Assembly: GCF_000472965.1 (NCBI RefSeq)
Contig: NZ_AXAU01000002.1
Coordinates: 602,751-666,750, forward strand
Direction of reading: 5' to 3'
Origin: Bradyrhizobium murdochi
GTDB lineage: Bacteria > Pseudomonadota > Alphaproteobacteria > Rhizobiales > Xanthobacteraceae
DNA: 64,000 nt
In this document: one piece after another, positions 61,800-64,000 of the stretch
Position numbering within the stretch: position 1 is the first letter of the stretch
How the letters are laid out: each line of letters starts with the position of its first letter
The notes under the pieces: generated by a model
Seen by the model: only the letters and a program-made list of their open reading frames with translations
What the model was told of the DNA's origin: nothing
Databases searched by the model: none
Position numbers and translations under genes: made by a program

Positions 61800-62186
61800 A
61801 TGAAGATCAAGGAAGAGCATATCGCCGCCGACCCAGGGCGCGGACAAGCGCTGATGGCCACAGGCGGTCTGCTGGGCGCGCTCGCCGCGTCGTCCTGTTG
61901 CATCCTGCCGATGGTTCTGTTCAGTCTCGGCGTCAGCGGTGCGTGGATCGGCAATTTCACACAGCTTGCGCCGTATCAACCCTACTTCCTCGCAGCGACA
62001 GTGCTCTTTCTCGGAACCGGCTATTGGCTGGTCCACCGCACCTCGAAACGTACCTGCGCCGAGGGCGAAGCCTGCGCCCGCCCCTTGCCAAACCAGCTGG
62101 TCAAGGCCGCGCTCGTGGTGGCGACGATCCTGGTCGTTGCTGCACTCGGCTTCGACCTCCTTGTGCCACCGCTTCTCAACGCATGA
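61800..62186 (+). CDS. merT: MerT mercuric ion transporter
   Basis: A 128-residue inner-membrane protein with three helices. The first helix carries the vicinal Cys33-Cys34 (SSCCILPMVL), and LGVSGAWIGNFTQLAPYQPY is the standard MerT sequence. A cytoplasmic loop holds Cys86 and Cys92 (TCAEGEACARP). These pass Hg(II) from MerP to the cytosolic reductase. It has a nine-residue N-terminal extension over Tn501 MerT and no ribosome-binding site, matching the leaderless prediction. Confidence 0.94.
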   Translation: MKIKEEHIAADPGRGQALMATGGLLGALAASSCCILPMVLFSLGVSGAWIGNFTQLAPYQPYFLAATVLFLGTGYWLVHRTSKRTCAEGEACARPLPNQLVKAALVVATILVVAALGFDLLVPPLLNA

Positions 62187-62200
62187 ATGGAAGGTCCTCA

Positions 62201-62482
62201 ATGAACAAACTCATATCCGCTGCATTCGTCTTCTGCCTGCTCGGATCGTCCACCGCGTTCGCTGCCGAGAGGACGGTCAGGCTTGCGGTCAAGAACATGT
62301 ATTGCGCGGCGTGTCCTCACACCGTCAAAGCAAGCCTTGCAGCGGTGCCGGGCGTGGCCAAGGTCGCCGTGTCCTACAAGGACAAGACGGCGATCGTCAC
62401 GTTCGACGATGCGAAGACCAGCGTGAATGCGCTGACCGCCGCCACCACAAATGCAGGCTATCCGTCCGCTCCCAAGGGATAG
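62201..62482 (+). CDS. merP: MerP periplasmic mercury-binding protein
   Basis: A 93-residue protein with a signal peptide (NKLISAAFVFCLLGSSTAFA) and a heavy-metal-associated domain. Its metal loop is NMYCAACPHTV (Cys35, Cys38), where classic MerP has GMTCxxC. It binds Hg(II) in the periplasm and hands it to MerT. GAAGGTC precedes the ATG, 14 bp after the merT stop. Confidence 0.93.
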   Translation: MNKLISAAFVFCLLGSSTAFAAERTVRLAVKNMYCAACPHTVKASLAAVPGVAKVAVSYKDKTAIVTFDDAKTSVNALTAATTNAGYPSAPKG

Positions 62483-62542
62483 GCGCGCGGTGCAAGCTAC
62501 CGCTCTCCTTATCACCAGCGGCGGATTCGCCAAGGGTGACGC

Positions 62543-63886
62543 ATGGGCTCCTATGATCTCATCGTCATTGGCACCGGAACGGCCGCACAGGTGGCGGCGC
62601 GTCGTGTCCGCAGAGCGGGACGCTCGGTGGCGGTGATCGATCATCGTCCGTTCGGCGGCACCTGCGCGCTGCGCGGCTGTGATCCCAAGAAGGTGCTAGT
62701 CAGCGGGGCTGAGGGGATCGATCTCGCGCGCCGGATGCGAAGTCACGGCGTCACTGGGGACCTGCGCATCGAATGGAAAGACCTCATCGCTTTCAAACGG
62801 ACCTTCACCGAACCCGTACCGAGAAGGCGCGAGGAGGATTTCGCCAAGCAGGGCATTGATGGGTTTCATGGCGTGGCTCGCTTCACCGGCCCCGATCGCG
62901 TCGCGGTGAATGATCATATTCTCCAAGGCCGTCATATCTTGATTGCAAGCGGCGCGCGGCCAGCCGTCCTCGGGTTCCCCGGCGCTGGACATCTCACGAC
63001 CAGCGACGCATTCATGGAGCTTGAGCATTTTCCCGGCCGGATCGTAATGGTCGGCGGCGGTTACATCGCCGCCGAATTCTCTCATATCGCGGCGCGTGCG
63101 GGCGCCAATGTGGCCGTCCTGCAGCGCTCGGCGCGAATGCTGCCGACCTTCGACGCCGAGGTAGTTGGTTGGCTGATGGATAAGTTTGCCGAAATCGGCG
63201 TGGACGTGCGAACCGGAAACGCGGTGACGGCGATAGAACGGACGGGCGATGAATACCGCGTGCATAAGCAGACACCGCACGGCGAAGCGGTTGCGAGCGC
63301 CGATCTCGTAGTACACGCCGCGGGGCGCGTGCCGGACATCGCAGCACTCAATCTGTCAGCCGCCAATGTCGCTGTCGCAGGTGGGCGACTTAAACTCAAC
63401 GATTTCCTGCAAAGCGTCTCCAACCCGATCGTCTATGCAGCGGGAGATGCCGCGGCGAAGGGGCCGCCGCTGACGCCGGTGTCGAGCCACGATGCCAAGG
63501 TCGTCGCTGACAATATTTTGGAAGGCACTCGCCACAAGGCGGACTATCGGGGCGTGCCGAGTGTTGCCTTCACGCTGCCGCCGATCGCCGCCGTGGGGCT
63601 TTCGGAAAGCGCCGCCCGCGCGCAAACCCCGAAACTGCGCATGAAGTCCGCGAAGGTGCCCGATTGGTACACAGCCCGTCGCATTGCCGAGTCCGTTTAC
63701 GGGTACAAGACGCTTGTCGATGAAGATAGCGGACACATTATCGGCGCGCACGTCGTCGGACCGCATGCGGACGAAGTCATTAATCTGTTTGCTCTAGCGA
63801 TCCGGCACAATCTCACCGCCGCTGATCTCAAATCGGCGATGTTCATCTATCCGACCGGAGCCTCGGATATCGGCTACATGCTTTAG
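62543..63886 (+). CDS. MerA-like flavin disulfide reductase lacking HMA domain and C-terminal Cys pair
   Basis: A 447-residue class-I pyridine nucleotide-disulfide oxidoreductase. It has FAD loop DLIVIGTGTAAQVAARRV, redox-active Cys41 and Cys46 (GGTCALRGCDPKK), NAD(P) loop IVMVGGGYIAAEFSHIAARA and VVHAAGRVPDIAALNL. MerA reads GGTCVNVGCVPSK at the active site, has an N-terminal HMA domain and ends in CysCys; all three differ here. The closing MFIYPTGASDIGYML also replaces the His-containing HPT motif of glutathione or lipoamide reductases by Tyr-Pro-Thr. The location after merP implies Hg(II) or disulfide reduction, but the mechanism must differ from MerA. Confidence 0.85.
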   Translation: MGSYDLIVIGTGTAAQVAARRVRRAGRSVAVIDHRPFGGTCALRGCDPKKVLVSGAEGIDLARRMRSHGVTGDLRIEWKDLIAFKRTFTEPVPRRREEDFAKQGIDGFHGVARFTGPDRVAVNDHILQGRHILIASGARPAVLGFPGAGHLTTSDAFMELEHFPGRIVMVGGGYIAAEFSHIAARAGANVAVLQRSARMLPTFDAEVVGWLMDKFAEIGVDVRTGNAVTAIERTGDEYRVHKQTPHGEAVASADLVVHAAGRVPDIAALNLSAANVAVAGGRLKLNDFLQSVSNPIVYAAGDAAAKGPPLTPVSSHDAKVVADNILEGTRHKADYRGVPSVAFTLPPIAAVGLSESAARAQTPKLRMKSAKVPDWYTARRIAESVYGYKTLVDEDSGHIIGAHVVGPHADEVINLFALAIRHNLTAADLKSAMFIYPTGASDIGYML

Positions 63887-63895
63887 GAACATGAT

Positions 63896-64000
63896 ATGAT
63901 CCTCGAATCCATTATCACTTGCCCGCACTGCGCGACCGCTAAATCGGAAGCTATGCCGACCGATGCCTGCCGGTTCTTTTATGAATGTACCGGCTGCGGG
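63896..64000 (+). CDS. GDCCVxC-type metal-resistance protein (partial, C-terminus off the right edge)
   Basis: The first 35 residues are visible, MILESIITCPHCATAKSEAM and on to CRFFYECTGCG. Cysteines at 9, 12, 25, 31 and 34 form two CxxC motifs and one single Cys. This matches the small GDCCVxC-domain proteins often found beside mer genes in alphaproteobacteria; the defining GDCCVxC motif would lie beyond the edge. TAGGAAC precedes the ATG. It is 9 bp after the reductase stop. Confidence 0.8.
   Translation, partial: MILESIITCPHCATAKSEAMPTDACRFFYECTGCG

Noticed and set aside
62543-63886. Calling the flavoprotein merA
   Set aside because: No HMA domain, no C-terminal CysCys pair and a non-canonical active-site sequence.
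1-64000. tRNA, rRNA, CRISPR arrays, transposases or phage genes
   Set aside because: None recognised on either strand by inspection; no tool-based search was possible.

Overview
The window reads as chromosomal DNA of a GC-rich alphaproteobacterium, most likely Bradyrhizobium or a close relative (Nitrobacteraceae). This is inferred from gene content: large ABC and oxidoreductase cassettes, an orphan Bug-type binding protein, a DUF1236 protein, and five different short dispersed elements built from inverted repeats in the intergenic gaps. No rRNA, tRNA, CRISPR array, phage or transposase gene was seen.

Layout. 1-3136: a truncated TetR regulator faces an epoxide hydrolase and a MATE exporter across a gap carrying four phased GGTACC-type half-sites. 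3337-26494: one nearly uninterrupted same-strand block of about 23 kb. It holds a branched-chain-amide type ABC importer with an internal AraC regulator; a LivF ATPase fused to a Tm-1-like (UPF0261) domain, followed 2 bp later by the TIM-barrel half of Tm-1; a 969-residue SPFH membrane protein with 44-residue hendecad repeats; two CoxG-like SRPBCC proteins; a molybdenum hydroxylase (FAD, 2Fe-2S, and a Mo subunit split into two genes) with MoxR and VWA maturation partners; and then an amidohydrolase, a metallo-beta-lactamase-fold lactonase, an SMP-30/isochorismatase fusion, an azoreductase-like flavoprotein and an MDR reductase. Import, ring hydroxylation and stepwise lactone or amide hydrolysis would fit catabolism of a heterocyclic or aromatic compound. 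That is an inference, and the substrate is unknown. This block is the best candidate for an undescribed system.

26677-34384: a DUF2066 protein, a MacB/Dev-like export ABC system (adaptor, ATPase, two permeases), an orphan Bug binding protein and a divergent LysR regulator. 34739-40912: a ketone-oxidation group comprising a Baeyer-Villiger monooxygenase fused to an HSL-type esterase, a thiazoline-carboxylate hydrolase family protein, a PhyH dioxygenase and a second, stand-alone Baeyer-Villiger monooxygenase. 41082-43609: divergent ChaC and gamma-glutamyltransferase, a glutathione-turnover pair. 43818-45035: a secreted DUF1236 protein.

45151-55281: amino-acid or amine uptake and oxidation. It includes a polar amino acid ABC importer, an FAD oxidase, two XRE-cupin regulators, a bis-MGD molybdoenzyme of the BisC/DMSO reductase type, DadA and a class-III aminotransferase. 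55380-61297: small metabolic genes (SnoaL-like protein, BKACE, TetR with twin operators, tautomerase-like protein, crotonase, LysR, cupin, DUF1488, DUF4864). 61320-64000: a mercury-resistance-like cluster (merR, merT, merP, an atypical flavin disulfide reductase, and a GDCCVxC-type protein cut by the window edge), driven by a textbook 19-bp-spacer MerR promoter that would give a leaderless merT message.
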